The position numbers and the translations under genes are program-made. Shown one piece after another: positions 7,348-17,813 of a DNA stretch of 32,491 bases. The stretch's first letter is position 1. Each line of letters starts with the position of its first letter. Location: NCBI GenBank assembly GCA_018700055.1, contig JABISL010000013.1, forward strand, positions 1-32,491. Direction: 5' to 3'. The stretch comes from a bacterium. GTDB lineage: Bacteria; Margulisbacteria; Marinamargulisbacteria; UBA817; JABISL01. Below the pieces are notes generated by a model. The model searched no databases and had not been told where the DNA came from. It was given only the letters and a program-made list of their open reading frames with translations.

Positions 7348-8445
7348 ATGGACAGAAGTATTAAACTTGTTTTGGAAGATGGAAAAGTGTTTGAAGGGCG
7401 AATATTTTCGGCCTCGGGTGAACGCTATGGAGAACTTGTTTTTAATACTGCGATGTCGGGCTACCAAGAAGTCCTAACCGATCCATCATATGCCAAGCAA
7501 ATGGTAATGATGACTTACCCATTAATTGGAAACTATGGGGTGAATGAAGAGGATGTCGAATCCAACTCACTATTCTTGGAAGCGTTGATCGTTCGAGAGT
7601 ACACAGATGAATACAGTAACTTCCGAGCGACTGGATCTCTAAAAGAGTATTTGGATCATTACAATGTATTGGGTGTGGAAGGCTTTGATACTAGAGCTAT
7701 CACACGATATGTTCGTGAAAAGGGGTCTCAAAGAGCATTGCTGAGTAACGAAAAAGTTAGTGAAAAAGCATTGATTGAAAAGGTAAAGGCAAGCCAGGGA
7801 ATGGCGGGATTAAATGTCGCATCGCAGGTAACGTGTTCTACAGCCTATGATTGGAAGGTGCCTGAGAAACCTAAATATAAGGTGGCGGTTCTCGACTTTG
7901 GCGTTAAATGGAATATTTTAAGACAGTTACAAGCCCATGGATGTGAGTGTAAGGTGTTTCCAGCAGATACCCCGGCTCAGACTATTTTGGATGGTGGGTT
8001 TGATGGATTATTCTTGTCCAATGGACCAGGTGATCCGGAACCCGTAACCGAAGCGATTAATACCGTTGAATCCGCACTTGGAAAACTGCCTATATTTGGA
8101 ATTTGCTTAGGGCACCAGATTTTGACCCATGCTTTAGGTGGGAAGACGTATAAATTGAAGTTTGGTCATCATGGGGCAAATCATCCGGTCAAACAACTAT
8201 CTACCGGTAAGGTGGAGATTACTTCCCAAAATCACGGGTTCTGTGCCGATGAGGACTCCTTTGGGGATGACATTGAGGTTACTCACCGTAACTTATACGA
8301 TGGTACCAACGAAGGTATCCGCCATAAGACGCTGCCCGCGTTCTCCGTTCAATATCACCCTGAAGCATCCCCTGGACCGCATGACTCCCACTACTTATTT
8401 CAAGACTTTATTAGACTTATGGAGACTTCCCAAAATGACAGCTGA
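7348..8445 (+). CDS. carA: Carbamoyl-phosphate synthase small (glutaminase) subunit
   Basis: CarA hydrolyses glutamine and passes ammonia to CarB to form carbamoyl phosphate, the shared precursor of pyrimidines and arginine. The 365-residue length is normal. The N-terminal CPSase small-chain domain covers about 1-165 (FNTAMSGYQEVLTDPSY at 32-48). A class I glutamine amidotransferase domain follows from about 177, with nucleophile Cys253 in GICLGHQ and the His337/Glu339 pair in QYHPEASPGP. It is the first gene of the carA-purF-carB-proS unit and overlaps purF by 11 bases. The ATG directly follows a predicted promoter, with no ribosome site seen. Confidence 0.97.
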   Translation: MDRSIKLVLEDGKVFEGRIFSASGERYGELVFNTAMSGYQEVLTDPSYAKQMVMMTYPLIGNYGVNEEDVESNSLFLEALIVREYTDEYSNFRATGSLKEYLDHYNVLGVEGFDTRAITRYVREKGSQRALLSNEKVSEKALIEKVKASQGMAGLNVASQVTCSTAYDWKVPEKPKYKVAVLDFGVKWNILRQLQAHGCECKVFPADTPAQTILDGGFDGLFLSNGPGDPEPVTEAINTVESALGKLPIFGICLGHQILTHALGGKTYKLKFGHHGANHPVKQLSTGKVEITSQNHGFCADEDSFGDDIEVTHRNLYDGTNEGIRHKTLPAFSVQYHPEASPGPHDSHYLFQDFIRLMETSQNDS

Positions 8446-9886
8446 TCTTTCCCCGATTGAAGACGAATCTGATGACCATTTCCGAGATGAATGTGGTGTG
8501 TTTGGTGCTTATGGTAGTAAGGAAGCAGCCAATTTATGCTACTTCGGATTATATTCTCTCCAGCATCGTGGACAAGAAAGTGCCGGAATAGTATCTAGAG
8601 ATTCACGACGATTCTATGTGCTTAAGGAAATGGGGTTAGTCTCAGAGGTATTTAATCCTGACAATATGAATTACCTTAAAGGAACGAGTGCGATTGGCCA
8701 TGTGCGTTACTCAACAACTGGCGATTCTGAACAGCGTAATATTCAACCTTTATATAGTAAGACCTCCAAAGGTAAGCTAGCGATTGCTCATAATGGCAAC
8801 CTGACTAACGCTTATAAACTATATGCAGAGCTCCAAAAAGAAGGGGCTCTTTTTCAATCGACTGTGGATTCAGAAGTGATATTGCATTCGGTTGCTAGAT
8901 CCAAGAAGCCTCATATTAAGGATGCAATGCTTGAGACTTTGGCAAAAGTGGATGGGGCCTATTCATTAGTGGCCCTAACCGATTCCGGGTTAATTGCAGC
9001 AAGAGATCCTTGGGGATTTAGACCATTAGTTCTTGGTAAAAAGGGAGATACTTATGTAGTGTCTTCAGAAACGTGTGCTCTAGACTTGATCGCGGCTAAG
9101 TATATTAGAGAGATTGAACCGGGTGAATTGATTCAAATCGATGATGAAGGGGTTCACTCTTACCGAATTCCTCGAGAAACACGCAAGGCGTTCTGTGTAT
9201 TTGAGCATGTTTATTTTGCGCGTCCGGACAGCATCATCTTTGGCGAAAACGTTCATTTGGTCCGAAAAGAGTTTGGCAGAATGTTAGCGAAAGAGCATCC
9301 TGTTGAAGCTGATTTGGTCATGTCTATTCCTGATTCCGGTAACATTGCGGCTCTCGGGTATGCTGAAGAATCCGGTATTCCATTTGAATTTGGTATGACC
9401 CGAAATCATTATGTGGGACGAACCTTTATTCAGCCGCAACAAAAAATCAGAAACTTAAGTGTAAAAGTAAAACTGAATCCGATTAAAAGTGTAATTGCAG
9501 GTAAGCGGATTGTAGTCGTGGATGATTCTATCGTTCGTGGAACGACATCCAAGTTAAGAGTGTCATCATTAAGAAACGCTGGAGCAAAAGAAATCCATTT
9601 GCGTATTTCGTCCCCACCAATTACTAATCCATGTCACTTTGGTATTGATACCCCAAACAAGGACAAATTGGTTGCAAACAGCCGTACCCTGCAGGAAATC
9701 TGTGAGTATGTTGGTGCGGATAGTTTAGAATATATCGCCAAGGACAAAATGTTAGAGGCTATTAAGACAGTTGAACCAGAAAACTTCTGTACGGCTTGTT
9801 TTGATGGAAAATACCCAATCAAGGTCCGTAAAAAAGGCAAGCTTATTTTCGAGAAGGAAAAGATTACTCAATATGCCAAAGCGTAA
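8435..9886 (+). CDS. purF: Amidophosphoribosyltransferase (iron-sulfur, propeptide type)
   Basis: PurF makes 5-phosphoribosylamine from PRPP and glutamine, the first committed step of purine synthesis. The start at ATG 8435 gives 483 residues and a 19-residue acidic propeptide that would be removed to expose catalytic Cys20 ([10 protein letters not shown]), as in Bacillus PurF. The Ntn-hydrolase domain has [10 protein letters not shown] and AHNGNLTN. The PRPP site is [14 protein letters not shown] (360-373). Cys254, Cys400, Cys452 and Cys455 match the four ligands of the 4Fe-4S cluster of the Bacillus class, so oxygen sensitivity is expected. The gene overlaps carA by 11 bases and carB by 14, so translation of all three is probably coupled. 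The longer upstream frame extension into carA is not real. Confidence 0.96.
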   Translation: MTADLSPIEDESDDHFRDECGVFGAYGSKEAANLCYFGLYSLQHRGQESAGIVSRDSRRFYVLKEMGLVSEVFNPDNMNYLKGTSAIGHVRYSTTGDSEQRNIQPLYSKTSKGKLAIAHNGNLTNAYKLYAELQKEGALFQSTVDSEVILHSVARSKKPHIKDAMLETLAKVDGAYSLVALTDSGLIAARDPWGFRPLVLGKKGDTYVVSSETCALDLIAAKYIREIEPGELIQIDDEGVHSYRIPRETRKAFCVFEHVYFARPDSIIFGENVHLVRKEFGRMLAKEHPVEADLVMSIPDSGNIAALGYAEESGIPFEFGMTRNHYVGRTFIQPQQKIRNLSVKVKLNPIKSVIAGKRIVVVDDSIVRGTTSKLRVSSLRNAGAKEIHLRISSPPITNPCHFGIDTPNKDKLVANSRTLQEICEYVGADSLEYIAKDKMLEAIKTVEPENFCTACFDGKYPIKVRKKGKLIFEKEKITQYAKA

Positions 9887-12800
9887 CGATATTAAAAAAA
9901 TATTATTGATTGGCTCGGGCCCCATTATTATTGGGCAGGCCTGCGAGTTCGACTATTCTGGCACGCAAGCCTGTAAGGCGTTGCGTGAAGAAGGGTATGA
10001 AGTGGTACTGGTTAACTCTAACCCCGCGACGATTATGACGGATCCTGAGACCGCAGATAAAACATATATTGAGCCGCTAACCGTAGAGGCTGTTACTCGA
10101 ATCATTGAACTCGAACGTCCAGACGCGATACTTCCTACAGTAGGTGGCCAGACTGGATTGAATTTGGGAATGGACCTCGATAAAAATGGGGTGCTCAAAA
10201 AATATAACGTAGAGATGATTGGCGCAAATGCCGAGGTAATTGAGAAAGCTGAAGACCGAAATAAGTTCAAAGCTGCGATGACCAAGATTGGATATAGCGT
10301 TCCAAAGTCTGAGATTGCTCGAACATTAGATGAAGCTAGAAAAGTGTCTGAAACAATCGGGTTTCCTTGTATCATTCGAGCCGCATTTACTATGGGTGGT
10401 ACAGGTGGCGGAATTGCTTATAACATCGAAGAGTTAGAATCCATTGCCGCTAACGGTATTGATAAGAGCCCTATATCAGAGATTCTGATTGAACAGTCTG
10501 TATTGGGTTGGAAAGAATATGAACTAGAAGTAATGCGTGACAAGGCGGATAACGTCGTAATCGTGTGCTCTATTGAGAACTTGGATCCTATGGGCGTCCA
10601 CACAGGCGATTCGATTACAGTTGCACCTGCCCAAACACTCACTGATAAAGAGTATCAAATGCTAAGAAACGCGTCTTTGGATGTCATGCGCGAAATTGGG
10701 GTAGAAACTGGCGGGTCTAATGTTCAGTTTGCGATTAACCCTGATAACGGGGATATGATTATTATTGAAATGAATCCTCGAGTATCCCGTAGTTCCGCTT
10801 TGGCATCGAAGGCCACGGGATTTCCGATTGCTAAGCTAGCGGCTAAGTTAGCTGTTGGCTATACATTAGACGAACTAACGAACGATATAACCAAAAATAC
10901 ACCGGCTTGTTTCGAGCCAACTTTAGACTACTGCGTGGTTAAAATTCCTCGATTTAACTTTGAGAAGTTTCCCAAATCCAAACCTGAGTTGGGGGTATCT
11001 ATGAAGTCTGTTGGTGAGGCAATGGCCATTGGAAGAACATTTAAAGAAGCGATGCAAAAAGCCCTTCGTTCACTCGAAACCAAACGATTTGGGTTTGGCT
11101 TTGATGGCAAAGATCTTCAAGATATCTCTGACGAAACACTGTTATACAAGCTAACTGTTCCCAACCCAGACCGTCTGGAATATGTGTTTTACGCAATGCG
11201 GTCAGGAATGACTCTAGAGAAGTTACACGATATTAGTAACATCGACCCATGGTTCCTCACGCAATTGGCTGCCCTTATTAAGGAAGCCGACCAAGTAACT
11301 GATACGGAAGAGAGTATCAAAAGTGCTAAACAGAAAGGGTTTTCGGATGTTCAATTAGCACGACTGCTCAATTACGAAAATGAAAAAACGTTTCGTAAGC
11401 GACGAAAAGAGTTGGGGGTTAAGCCCACTTTTAAGATTGTAGATACATGTGCGGGGGAATTTGAAGCCCAGACACCTTATTTTTATTCCACGTATGAAGA
11501 AGAAGACGAGAGTCGTGAGACGTCTAAAGACAAGGTCATGATTTTAGGTGGCGGTCCCAATCGTATTGGGCAGGGGATTGAGTTTGATTATTGTTGCGTT
11601 CATGCGTCTTATGCCATCCGTGAAGAAGGGATGGAAAGCATCATGGTGAATTCCAACCCTGAAACAGTATCCACTGATTTTGATACTTCAGACAAATTGT
11701 ATTTTGAACCACTTACATATGAAGATGTGCTTAATATTTATGAGGCAGAAAAACCAAAGGGTGTGATCGTTCAGTTTGGCGGCCAAACACCGCTTAACTT
11801 AGCAGATAGACTGGAGCAAGCCGGGCTTACTATATTAGGGACATCCTATGACAGTATTGATAGAGCAGAAGATAGAGAGCGATTCCAGGAGATGATCCAA
11901 AAGCTTGACCTACTTCAACCCGATAATGGAACAGTAACGACGACGGAGCAGGCGATTCAAGTAGCGAATCGTATTCATTACCCTGTGCTCGTTCGTCCTT
12001 CCTATGTATTGGGCGGCGCATCCATGGAGATTGTTTATTCAGACAAAGATTTGGCAACCTATATGGACCGTGCAATTGCAACGTCCCCAGATCATCCTAT
12101 TTTGATCGATAAATACTTAGAAGAAGCCATCGAAGTAGATGTCGATGCATTGTCTGATGGTAACGAGTGTGTTGTCGCAGGAATCATGGAGCATATTGAA
12201 GAAGCAGGAATCCATTCAGGAGACTCAGCCAGTGTATTACCACCTCATTCCATCTCAGCTGAAATAATTGAGACAATCCGCCAAGCAACAAAGGCTGTCG
12301 CAATAGAGTTGAAGGTCATCGGCCTTTTGAATATTCAATTTGCGATTAAGAATGACCTTGTTTATATTCTAGAAGTGAATCCTAGAGCGTCTCGAACGGT
12401 TCCTTTTGTAAGTAAGGCTACCGACATTCCTTGGGCCAAACTGGCTACGAAGGTAATGTTGGGAACTTCCATCAAAGATTTGAACGTCAAAGAGGTTGTT
12501 CCGAAGCATGTTTCTGTAAAAGAATCAGTATTCCCATTTAACCGATTCCCTGAAGTAGATACTATTCTTGGCCCTGAGATGAAATCTACGGGTGAGGTCA
12601 TGGGTATAGATAAAGAGTTTGGAATGGCATTTATTAAGGCACAAATGGCAGCTGGACAGCATATTCCCAAATCAGGATCTGTATTTATCAGTGTCAAAGA
12701 TAGTGATAAAACAAAAATTCTAGAAAGTGTTCGAATCTTAGCGAAATGTGGGTACACATTAATTGCTACGACTGGTACCGCCGCTTACCTATCTGAGAAT

Positions 12801-13109
12801 GGAATCCCTTGTGATACGGTGAAAAAAGTATACGAAGGTCGCCCAAATGTAGTTGATAAGCTCAAAAACGGTGAAGTACAATGGGTAATAAATACACCTT
12901 CCGGGAAGAATCCAATCAAAGATGAGATTGTTATTCGGCAGGTGGCGTATCAATTAAATATTCCAGTAGTCACGACTAGTGCCGGTGCTATTGCTACTGT
13001 GAATGCTATTCAAGCGTATCGTAACAATGATATCGAGGTTAAATCCCTCCAATCCTATAGAGATCAGGCCAATCATGAAGTTTTCGAACCTATTCGTTCC
13101 CACTCTTAA
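9873..13109 (+). CDS. carB: Carbamoyl-phosphate synthase large subunit
   Basis: CarB joins bicarbonate, ammonia and two ATP to give carbamoyl phosphate. ATG 9873 gives 1078 residues, the normal size, beginning [17 protein letters not shown]. There are two homologous ATP-grasp halves. The first has [20 protein letters not shown] and NPATIMTDP, with [13 protein letters not shown] for ATP. The second repeats this as [20 protein letters not shown] and [16 protein letters not shown] helical oligomerisation region lies between them and an MGS-like allosteric domain ends the protein ([16 protein letters not shown] onward). It overlaps purF by 14 bases and runs 35 bases into proS. Confidence 0.97.
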   Translation: MPKRNDIKKILLIGSGPIIIGQACEFDYSGTQACKALREEGYEVVLVNSNPATIMTDPETADKTYIEPLTVEAVTRIIELERPDAILPTVGGQTGLNLGMDLDKNGVLKKYNVEMIGANAEVIEKAEDRNKFKAAMTKIGYSVPKSEIARTLDEARKVSETIGFPCIIRAAFTMGGTGGGIAYNIEELESIAANGIDKSPISEILIEQSVLGWKEYELEVMRDKADNVVIVCSIENLDPMGVHTGDSITVAPAQTLTDKEYQMLRNASLDVMREIGVETGGSNVQFAINPDNGDMIIIEMNPRVSRSSALASKATGFPIAKLAAKLAVGYTLDELTNDITKNTPACFEPTLDYCVVKIPRFNFEKFPKSKPELGVSMKSVGEAMAIGRTFKEAMQKALRSLETKRFGFGFDGKDLQDISDETLLYKLTVPNPDRLEYVFYAMRSGMTLEKLHDISNIDPWFLTQLAALIKEADQVTDTEESIKSAKQKGFSDVQLARLLNYENEKTFRKRRKELGVKPTFKIVDTCAGEFEAQTPYFYSTYEEEDESRETSKDKVMILGGGPNRIGQGIEFDYCCVHASYAIREEGMESIMVNSNPETVSTDFDTSDKLYFEPLTYEDVLNIYEAEKPKGVIVQFGGQTPLNLADRLEQAGLTILGTSYDSIDRAEDRERFQEMIQKLDLLQPDNGTVTTTEQAIQVANRIHYPVLVRPSYVLGGASMEIVYSDKDLATYMDRAIATSPDHPILIDKYLEEAIEVDVDALSDGNECVVAGIMEHIEEAGIHSGDSASVLPPHSISAEIIETIRQATKAVAIELKVIGLLNIQFAIKNDLVYILEVNPRASRTVPFVSKATDIPWAKLATKVMLGTSIKDLNVKEVVPKHVSVKESVFPFNRFPEVDTILGPEMKSTGEVMGIDKEFGMAFIKAQMAAGQHIPKSGSVFISVKDSDKTKILESVRILAKCGYTLIATTGTAAYLSENGIPCDTVKKVYEGRPNVVDKLKNGEVQWVINTPSGKNPIKDEIVIRQVAYQLNIPVVTTSAGAIATVNAIQAYRNNDIEVKSLQSYRDQANHEVFEPIRSHS

Positions 13110-14778
13110 AGAAACACCCAAAGATGCTGAGGTAGTGAGCCATCAGCTAATGATCCGTGCAGGCTTGATACGCAAAAGTGCAGCGGGTATATACAGTTAC
13201 TTACCACTTGGGTTGCGTGTGATTCAAAAGTTTGAAGCCATCGTTCGTGAAGAAATGAATAAGGCAGGTGCGCAAGAGGTTTTGCTCCCGATGGTAGTTC
13301 CTGGAAAACTTTGGAAAAAAAGTGCTAGGTGGGATCAGTATGGCCGTGAGCTTCTTCGATTTACTGACCGTAAAAACCAAGACTTCTGCCTTGGACCTAC
13401 ACATGAAGAAGTTATAACTGAACTAATTGGCTCGCATATTACGTCTTATAAACAGTTACCTATTAATGTATATCAAATCCAGACCAAGTTTCGTGATGAA
13501 ATACGCCCTAGATTTGGGGTAATGCGAAGTCGTGAGTTTGTAATGAAAGATGCGTATAGTTTTCATGAAACGCCGGAAGACTTAGATTTAACTTATGAAG
13601 CAATGCATAAAGCATATGTTCGCATCTTTGAGCGGTGCCAACTCCGGTTTAAGGTAGTGAATGCCGATTCAGGATCGATTGGCGGGAGTGAGTCCGCGGA
13701 GTTTATGGTAACGGCTGATACCGGTGAAGATGAAATACTCGAGACTGATTCTGGATACGCAGCGAATGTTGAGGCGGCAGAAACAGTGGCTATTCCTGAT
13801 CCTGAAATGGAAGTCGGGCAGCCTGAGGCGATTAATACGCCAGGGACTAAGACAATTGATGCGTTGGCAACATTCCTTAATAAATCCCCAGAGACTTTGG
13901 TGAAAACGTTGATCTACATCACTGATGATCAAGAGCCCATAATGATATTACTTAGAGGCGATCATACGTTGAATGAACCCAAACTGAAAAATGTATTGAA
14001 TGGAAAAGGGGTTCGCCCTGCCAAAGAAGCCGAAATCGTGGATATTTGTGGTGTAACGCCTGGATTTCTTGGTCCATTAAAAACCCAGAAACCATGTCAG
14101 GTATTAGTGGATCATTCGGTTCCTCTAAACGGTGACCTTACGGTAGGCGCTAACGAGTTAGATACTCATATTGTGCACGTTCAACTCTCAAGAGATTGTG
14201 GGCTGACTGAGCGATATGACCTACGAAATGCCGTTCCTGGTGATGAGTCGCCTCAGGGTGGTACTTACAAGAGTACGAGAGGCATTGAAGTCGGACATAT
14301 ATTCAAGCTGGGAGATAAGTACTCTTTAGCGATGGATAAGACTTTTTTGAATGCTAATGGCAAAACTGCTCCGTTTATAATGGGGTGTTATGGAATAGGG
14401 ATTGGCCGAACTGTGGCGGCCTCTATTGAACAATGTCACGATGAAAAAGGCATAGTTTGGCCAACAGAACTAGCACCGTTTCATGTTGACGTGATCGTAG
14501 CTAAGCCCAAGGATCCAGAGCATACGGCCATCGGTGATCAACTTTATAAAGCATTATTGGATAGCCAGTGGGACACCATTCTAGATGATAGATCAGATAT
14601 CAGTGTTGGGGTTAAATTCAAAGATGCAGAGCTTATAGGGTTCCCTGTACAGTGTGTTATCGGAAAGATTACGTCCGAAACAGGCGAAGTAGAACTAATC
14701 AAACGAGACACAGGCGACCGAGTGTCAGTTAAGCCAGATCAAGTATTATCAACCATTAATAGTTGGTTAATCACGTGA
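13075..14778 (+). CDS. proS: Prolyl-tRNA synthetase (bacterial type with editing insertion)
   Basis: ProS charges tRNA-Pro with proline. ATG 13075 gives 567 residues, close to the bacterial norm, and starts with the usual [13 protein letters not shown]. Class II motifs are visible: motif 1 in [20 protein letters not shown], motif 2 in [17 protein letters not shown] and motif 3 in [11 protein letters not shown]. Between motifs 2 and 3, about residues 225-385, lies the INS (YbaK-like) editing domain that removes mischarged alanine ([18 protein letters not shown]). The anticodon-binding domain ends the protein. The start lies 35 bases inside carB, and its ribosome site is weak. Confidence 0.96.
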   Translation: MKFSNLFVPTLKETPKDAEVVSHQLMIRAGLIRKSAAGIYSYLPLGLRVIQKFEAIVREEMNKAGAQEVLLPMVVPGKLWKKSARWDQYGRELLRFTDRKNQDFCLGPTHEEVITELIGSHITSYKQLPINVYQIQTKFRDEIRPRFGVMRSREFVMKDAYSFHETPEDLDLTYEAMHKAYVRIFERCQLRFKVVNADSGSIGGSESAEFMVTADTGEDEILETDSGYAANVEAAETVAIPDPEMEVGQPEAINTPGTKTIDALATFLNKSPETLVKTLIYITDDQEPIMILLRGDHTLNEPKLKNVLNGKGVRPAKEAEIVDICGVTPGFLGPLKTQKPCQVLVDHSVPLNGDLTVGANELDTHIVHVQLSRDCGLTERYDLRNAVPGDESPQGGTYKSTRGIEVGHIFKLGDKYSLAMDKTFLNANGKTAPFIMGCYGIGIGRTVAASIEQCHDEKGIVWPTELAPFHVDVIVAKPKDPEHTAIGDQLYKALLDSQWDTILDDRSDISVGVKFKDAELIGFPVQCVIGKITSETGEVELIKRDTGDRVSVKPDQVLSTINSWLIT

Positions 14779-15449
14779 GCGCGTTTATTCCCATTGCGAT
14801 TCTCGTCGTTATTATGATGAGTTCTGGTGGGTCAAACTCAACTAGCCGAGGTAATGTAATGAGCCCTGCTAAAGGGGGGAGCCGAAATCACTTGGTGAAA
14901 TCGTTTCGGAAACCTAGTTTTAAGGTCCCGAATGTAAGTATAAATCCCAGGACATTTAATGCGACTAAAGAATATCAGGCTATATTTCAATATATTACGC
15001 GCAAGTTTAAGAAAGTTACGGCTCAAGATGCCGAAAAAATTGCCAGGTATCTAGTAGAGTATGGCAAAAAACATAATATAGATCCTAAGTTTGCCGCGGC
15101 TGTAATGGCGAGAGAGTCGGGATACAACCGGTTAGCCATCAGTAAGACCGGCGCCAAAGGCTTGGGCCAAATCAAGGATTTTAACTTTAAATCATTAGAC
15201 ATCAAGGATCCGTATGACATCAAGCAAAATGTAAACGGGACTACCAAGTATCTAAGTAAGATGGTGGGACGGTGGAAAACCAAGTCAACCGACCCTGCAT
15301 CGATGGCCTTAGCCTCTTATTTTATAGGTCCGAATGCCCTGGCTCGACAGAATGGAAAAGTAAATGCTCATACCACTACCTATGTGAATGACATTATGGG
15401 TTATTACGATGATATTAAATCCGTCCGTCGGAGAGTCTCACCAAACTAG
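14775..15449 (+). CDS. Membrane-anchored lytic transglycosylase (SLT domain)
   Basis: The GTG at 14775 overlaps the proS stop as GTGA and is preferred over the in-frame TTG at 14763; it gives 224 residues. A hydrophobic N-terminal segment (IPIAILVVIMM) should export it and anchor it in the inner membrane. A polar linker runs to about residue 80, then an SLT/goose-lysozyme-like domain. Glu114 in AAVMARESGYN is the catalytic acid, followed by GAKGLGQIKD and ALASYFIGPNAL. Such enzymes cut peptidoglycan glycan strands to 1,6-anhydro products, in wall turnover or in opening the wall for envelope machines. The link to proS is probably just operon packing. Confidence 0.9.
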   Translation: MSAFIPIAILVVIMMSSGGSNSTSRGNVMSPAKGGSRNHLVKSFRKPSFKVPNVSINPRTFNATKEYQAIFQYITRKFKKVTAQDAEKIARYLVEYGKKHNIDPKFAAAVMARESGYNRLAISKTGAKGLGQIKDFNFKSLDIKDPYDIKQNVNGTTKYLSKMVGRWKTKSTDPASMALASYFIGPNALARQNGKVNAHTTTYVNDIMGYYDDIKSVRRRVSPN

Positions 15450-15494
15450 ATCGTTAGTCTTCGAAGTGGGATTAGGCCCATCCCCCCTCAGATC

Positions 15495-15523
15495 TTGTAA
15501 ATACTCTCGAATCGAGGTACACT
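15495..15523 (+). promoter_or_regulatory. Predicted promoter of the S1-rssA-trpBA-sdaA unit
   Basis: TTGTAA (15495-15500), a 17-base spacer and TACACT (15518-15523) form a sigma70-like promoter. Transcription would start near 15530, leaving a leader of about 67 bases before the S1 gene. The 147 bases between the transglycosylase and S1 hold no other recognisable gene. Confidence 0.5.
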
Positions 15524-15544
15524 CATCTGTTCGAATAAATGGTT

Positions 15545-15569
15545 CCGGTATACCTATTAAAAATGCCGG
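15545..15569 (+). promoter_or_regulatory. Possible hairpin in the S1 leader
   Basis: CCGGTA (15545-15550) can pair with TGCCGG (15564-15569), including one G-T wobble, around an A-rich loop. It sits about 15 bases upstream of the GGAGG ribosome site of the S1 gene. S1 genes are autoregulated through leader structure in enterobacteria; a similar role here is only a guess. Confidence 0.25.
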
Positions 15570-15596
15570 GTAATATTACGTCGTGGAGGTTGTCTT

Positions 15597-16955
15597 ATGG
15601 AGGGTACGAAATTAGGTCAAGATGAGGTTGTTTTTAATAATCAACTATCAGAGGAAGCTGAGAAAGTTGAGGAAACGAAACTAACAGCAACTCGCTTGGG
15701 AGAAGTGTCAGAGTTTGAGCAGAGTCTTATAGATTCATCAGGTGAAACACCAAAAGAAGCTGTAGTCAGCGTTGAGACTGTAGAAGAAACTACAACAGAG
15801 TCTCAAGAAGATATTAATGAATCAAATTTCTTTCAGGATGCTATGGAAGAAACATTTCTCTCATTTGAAGAGGGAGATATTATAAAAGGGATTGTTCGCC
15901 ACGTTGAAAAGGGCGGCGTTTTAGTTGATATCAGCTACAAATCAGATGGGTTTGTTCCAAATAACGAATTCAGTAATGATCCAAATGAAACAGCAGAAAA
16001 TACACTTAATCCGGGTGACCCGATTGATGTTTATATTGAGAAACTTGAGACAAAAGAAGGGTATACCCATTTGTCTCGCAAACGTGCACAACATGAGTTG
16101 GCATGGCAAGATATTGCTGATCTAGTTAAATCAAGAGAGCAAGTGTCTGTCTACGTTGCATCGCACGTAGAAGGTGGCCTTGTAGTTGAATACAAAGGTA
16201 TTAAAGGATTTATTCCTGCTTCTCAAGCTGGCGAACAAGAAGGCGGCCTAGAGACTTTGGTAGGGCAAACACTTGATGTTGCTGTGATTCATTCAGATCG
16301 CAAACGTCGCAAAGTGATCTTCTCTAACCGTTTGGCTGGTCGTCGTCGACATGATGATGCACAAGTTAAGCAGTTGATGGAAGAGCTTGAAGTAGGATCA
16401 ACTCGTAAAGGGATTGTTTCTAGTATCAAAGACTTTGGTGCATTCATCGATATTGGTGGCATTGAAGGACTTGTCCATATTTCAGAATTGTCTTGGACAC
16501 GTGTAAGTCATCCATCAGAATTACTAGGCTTAGGAGAAGATGTTGATGTCTTCATTCTAGGTGTTGATAAAGAACAAAATCGAGTGTCATTAGGAATGAA
16601 ACAACTTCAGCCAGATCCATGGGTGACTGTTGCTCAAGACTATAAAATCGGACAAAAAATCCAAGGGACGGTATCTCGTACTGTTACATTTGGTGCATTC
16701 TTGTCGATTGATGACAAATTAGAAGGACTAATTCATATTTCTGAATTGGCTAACGAGCATATTGATCAAGTAACTGACGTTATCTCTCCAGGAGACAAGG
16801 TTGATGCGGTTATTATTAAATTGCTTCCTGAAGAACAAAAAATTGGATTGAGTATCAAACGCTTGAACCAAGATTTTCCTGAAGAAACAGCTAGTGAGAC
16901 ATCAACTGCAGAAGTTGCTTCTGAAGCGTCTTCTGAGGTTTCTGAAACAGCTTAA
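15597..16955 (+). CDS. rpsA: Ribosomal protein S1 (four S1 domains)
   Basis: S1 binds mRNA and helps load it on the 30S subunit. This 452-residue form has four S1 (OB-fold) domains at about 91-163, 178-247, 264-336 and 350-423. Domains 3 and 4 carry the canonical GAFIDIGGIEGLVHISELS and GAFLSIDDKLEGLIHISEL signatures. The first 90 residues are an acidic, low-complexity extension and the last 25 are Ser/Glu/Ala-rich. E. coli S1 has six domains; four is common in other phyla. A strong GGAGG lies 8 bases before the ATG. Codon choice looks plainer than in neighbouring biosynthetic genes, as expected for a highly expressed gene. Confidence 0.93.
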   Translation: MEGTKLGQDEVVFNNQLSEEAEKVEETKLTATRLGEVSEFEQSLIDSSGETPKEAVVSVETVEETTTESQEDINESNFFQDAMEETFLSFEEGDIIKGIVRHVEKGGVLVDISYKSDGFVPNNEFSNDPNETAENTLNPGDPIDVYIEKLETKEGYTHLSRKRAQHELAWQDIADLVKSREQVSVYVASHVEGGLVVEYKGIKGFIPASQAGEQEGGLETLVGQTLDVAVIHSDRKRRKVIFSNRLAGRRRHDDAQVKQLMEELEVGSTRKGIVSSIKDFGAFIDIGGIEGLVHISELSWTRVSHPSELLGLGEDVDVFILGVDKEQNRVSLGMKQLQPDPWVTVAQDYKIGQKIQGTVSRTVTFGAFLSIDDKLEGLIHISELANEHIDQVTDVISPGDKVDAVIIKLLPEEQKIGLSIKRLNQDFPEETASETSTAEVASEASSEVSETA

Positions 16956-16958
16956 ACG

Positions 16959-17813
16959 ATGAATTTTTTGTGGCCCCTTAAAAAGCGGATTGGATTAGCG
17001 CTTGGTGGGGGGGCCGCAAGAGGTATCGCTCATTTGGGTGTTATCAAAGCACTCGAGGATAATAATATCCCCATCCATTGTATTGCAGGAACTAGTTCCG
17101 GTAGTTTAGTTGGTGGACTTTATGCAAGTGGCGCTGACATAGATACAATGATTGTTAGTGTGTCGAAGATCCGTTGGATGGACTTAGCAGGGTTTCACCT
17201 TTCGTTTAGAGGAATGATGTCCTCTCGCAAGCTAGAAAGGTTTGTTTCTCGAATGGTAGGGAATATGAAGCTAAAGGACCTGAAAATCCCGTTCTGGGCA
17301 TTGTCTACGGACATTTTGTCGGGCGAAGGGGTCGCATTTACGGATCCTGAGATGTTCTTAGCGAAGGCCATTCGAGCAAGTTCGTCATTCCCTGGTGTTT
17401 ATAGCCCTGTAAAGATTGGTGATCGATATTATGTAGATGGCGGCGCATCGCATAATATTCCGATTGCTGAAGTCAAACAAATGGGCGCAAATGTTGTGAT
17501 TGCTGTAGATGTTATTCCCAATGTTCAGTTGGATAAATTACCTAATAACTTGGCGACAATGACTGATAGAGGGTTGGATTTACTCTTACATCGTAGTGCT
17601 AAGGCCTCTTATAAATCAGCCAACATAGTTCTGAATCCAATTAACGAAAATATTAATTCATTTGATCTTAAAAAGGCAGAAAGAATGATTGAATTGGGAT
17701 ATCAGGCCGTTATTGATAATCTAGATCAAATAAAAAAAATAACCAAAGGGGCCAAGCCGTTAACAACTAGGCCTCCGTATATGGAGACTCCCCAACTAGC
17801 GGAGCCTTCATAG
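16959..17813 (+). CDS. Patatin-like phospholipase (RssA/YchK family)
   Basis: This 284-residue protein has the patatin fold signatures: an oxyanion loop GGGAARG at 16-22, the nucleophile elbow GTSSG with Ser46, and the dyad aspartate in DGGASHN (Asp160). All catalytic residues are present, so it should be an active acyl hydrolase on lipids or acyl esters. No signal peptide or membrane helix is obvious, so it is probably cytoplasmic or peripheral. It begins just after the S1 stop and its TAG overlaps the GTG of trpB. Substrate and role are unknown; the place between S1 and trpB gives no clear hint. Confidence 0.9.
   Translation: MNFLWPLKKRIGLALGGGAARGIAHLGVIKALEDNNIPIHCIAGTSSGSLVGGLYASGADIDTMIVSVSKIRWMDLAGFHLSFRGMMSSRKLERFVSRMVGNMKLKDLKIPFWALSTDILSGEGVAFTDPEMFLAKAIRASSSFPGVYSPVKIGDRYYVDGGASHNIPIAEVKQMGANVVIAVDVIPNVQLDKLPNNLATMTDRGLDLLLHRSAKASYKSANIVLNPINENINSFDLKKAERMIELGYQAVIDNLDQIKKITKGAKPLTTRPPYMETPQLAEPS

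Noticed and set aside
8162-8434. Upstream extension of purF into carA
   Set aside because: It reads the carA sequence in another frame; the propeptide-Cys start at 8435 fits the family and the extension does not.
9771-9872. Upstream extension of carB into purF
   Set aside because: The family N-terminus begins at ATG 9873; the extra residues are the purF end in another frame.
15450-15494. Possible terminator after the transglycosylase gene (GGGAT ... ATCCC)
   Set aside because: The stem is only five pairs and no T-run follows, so it does not meet the usual form of an intrinsic terminator.
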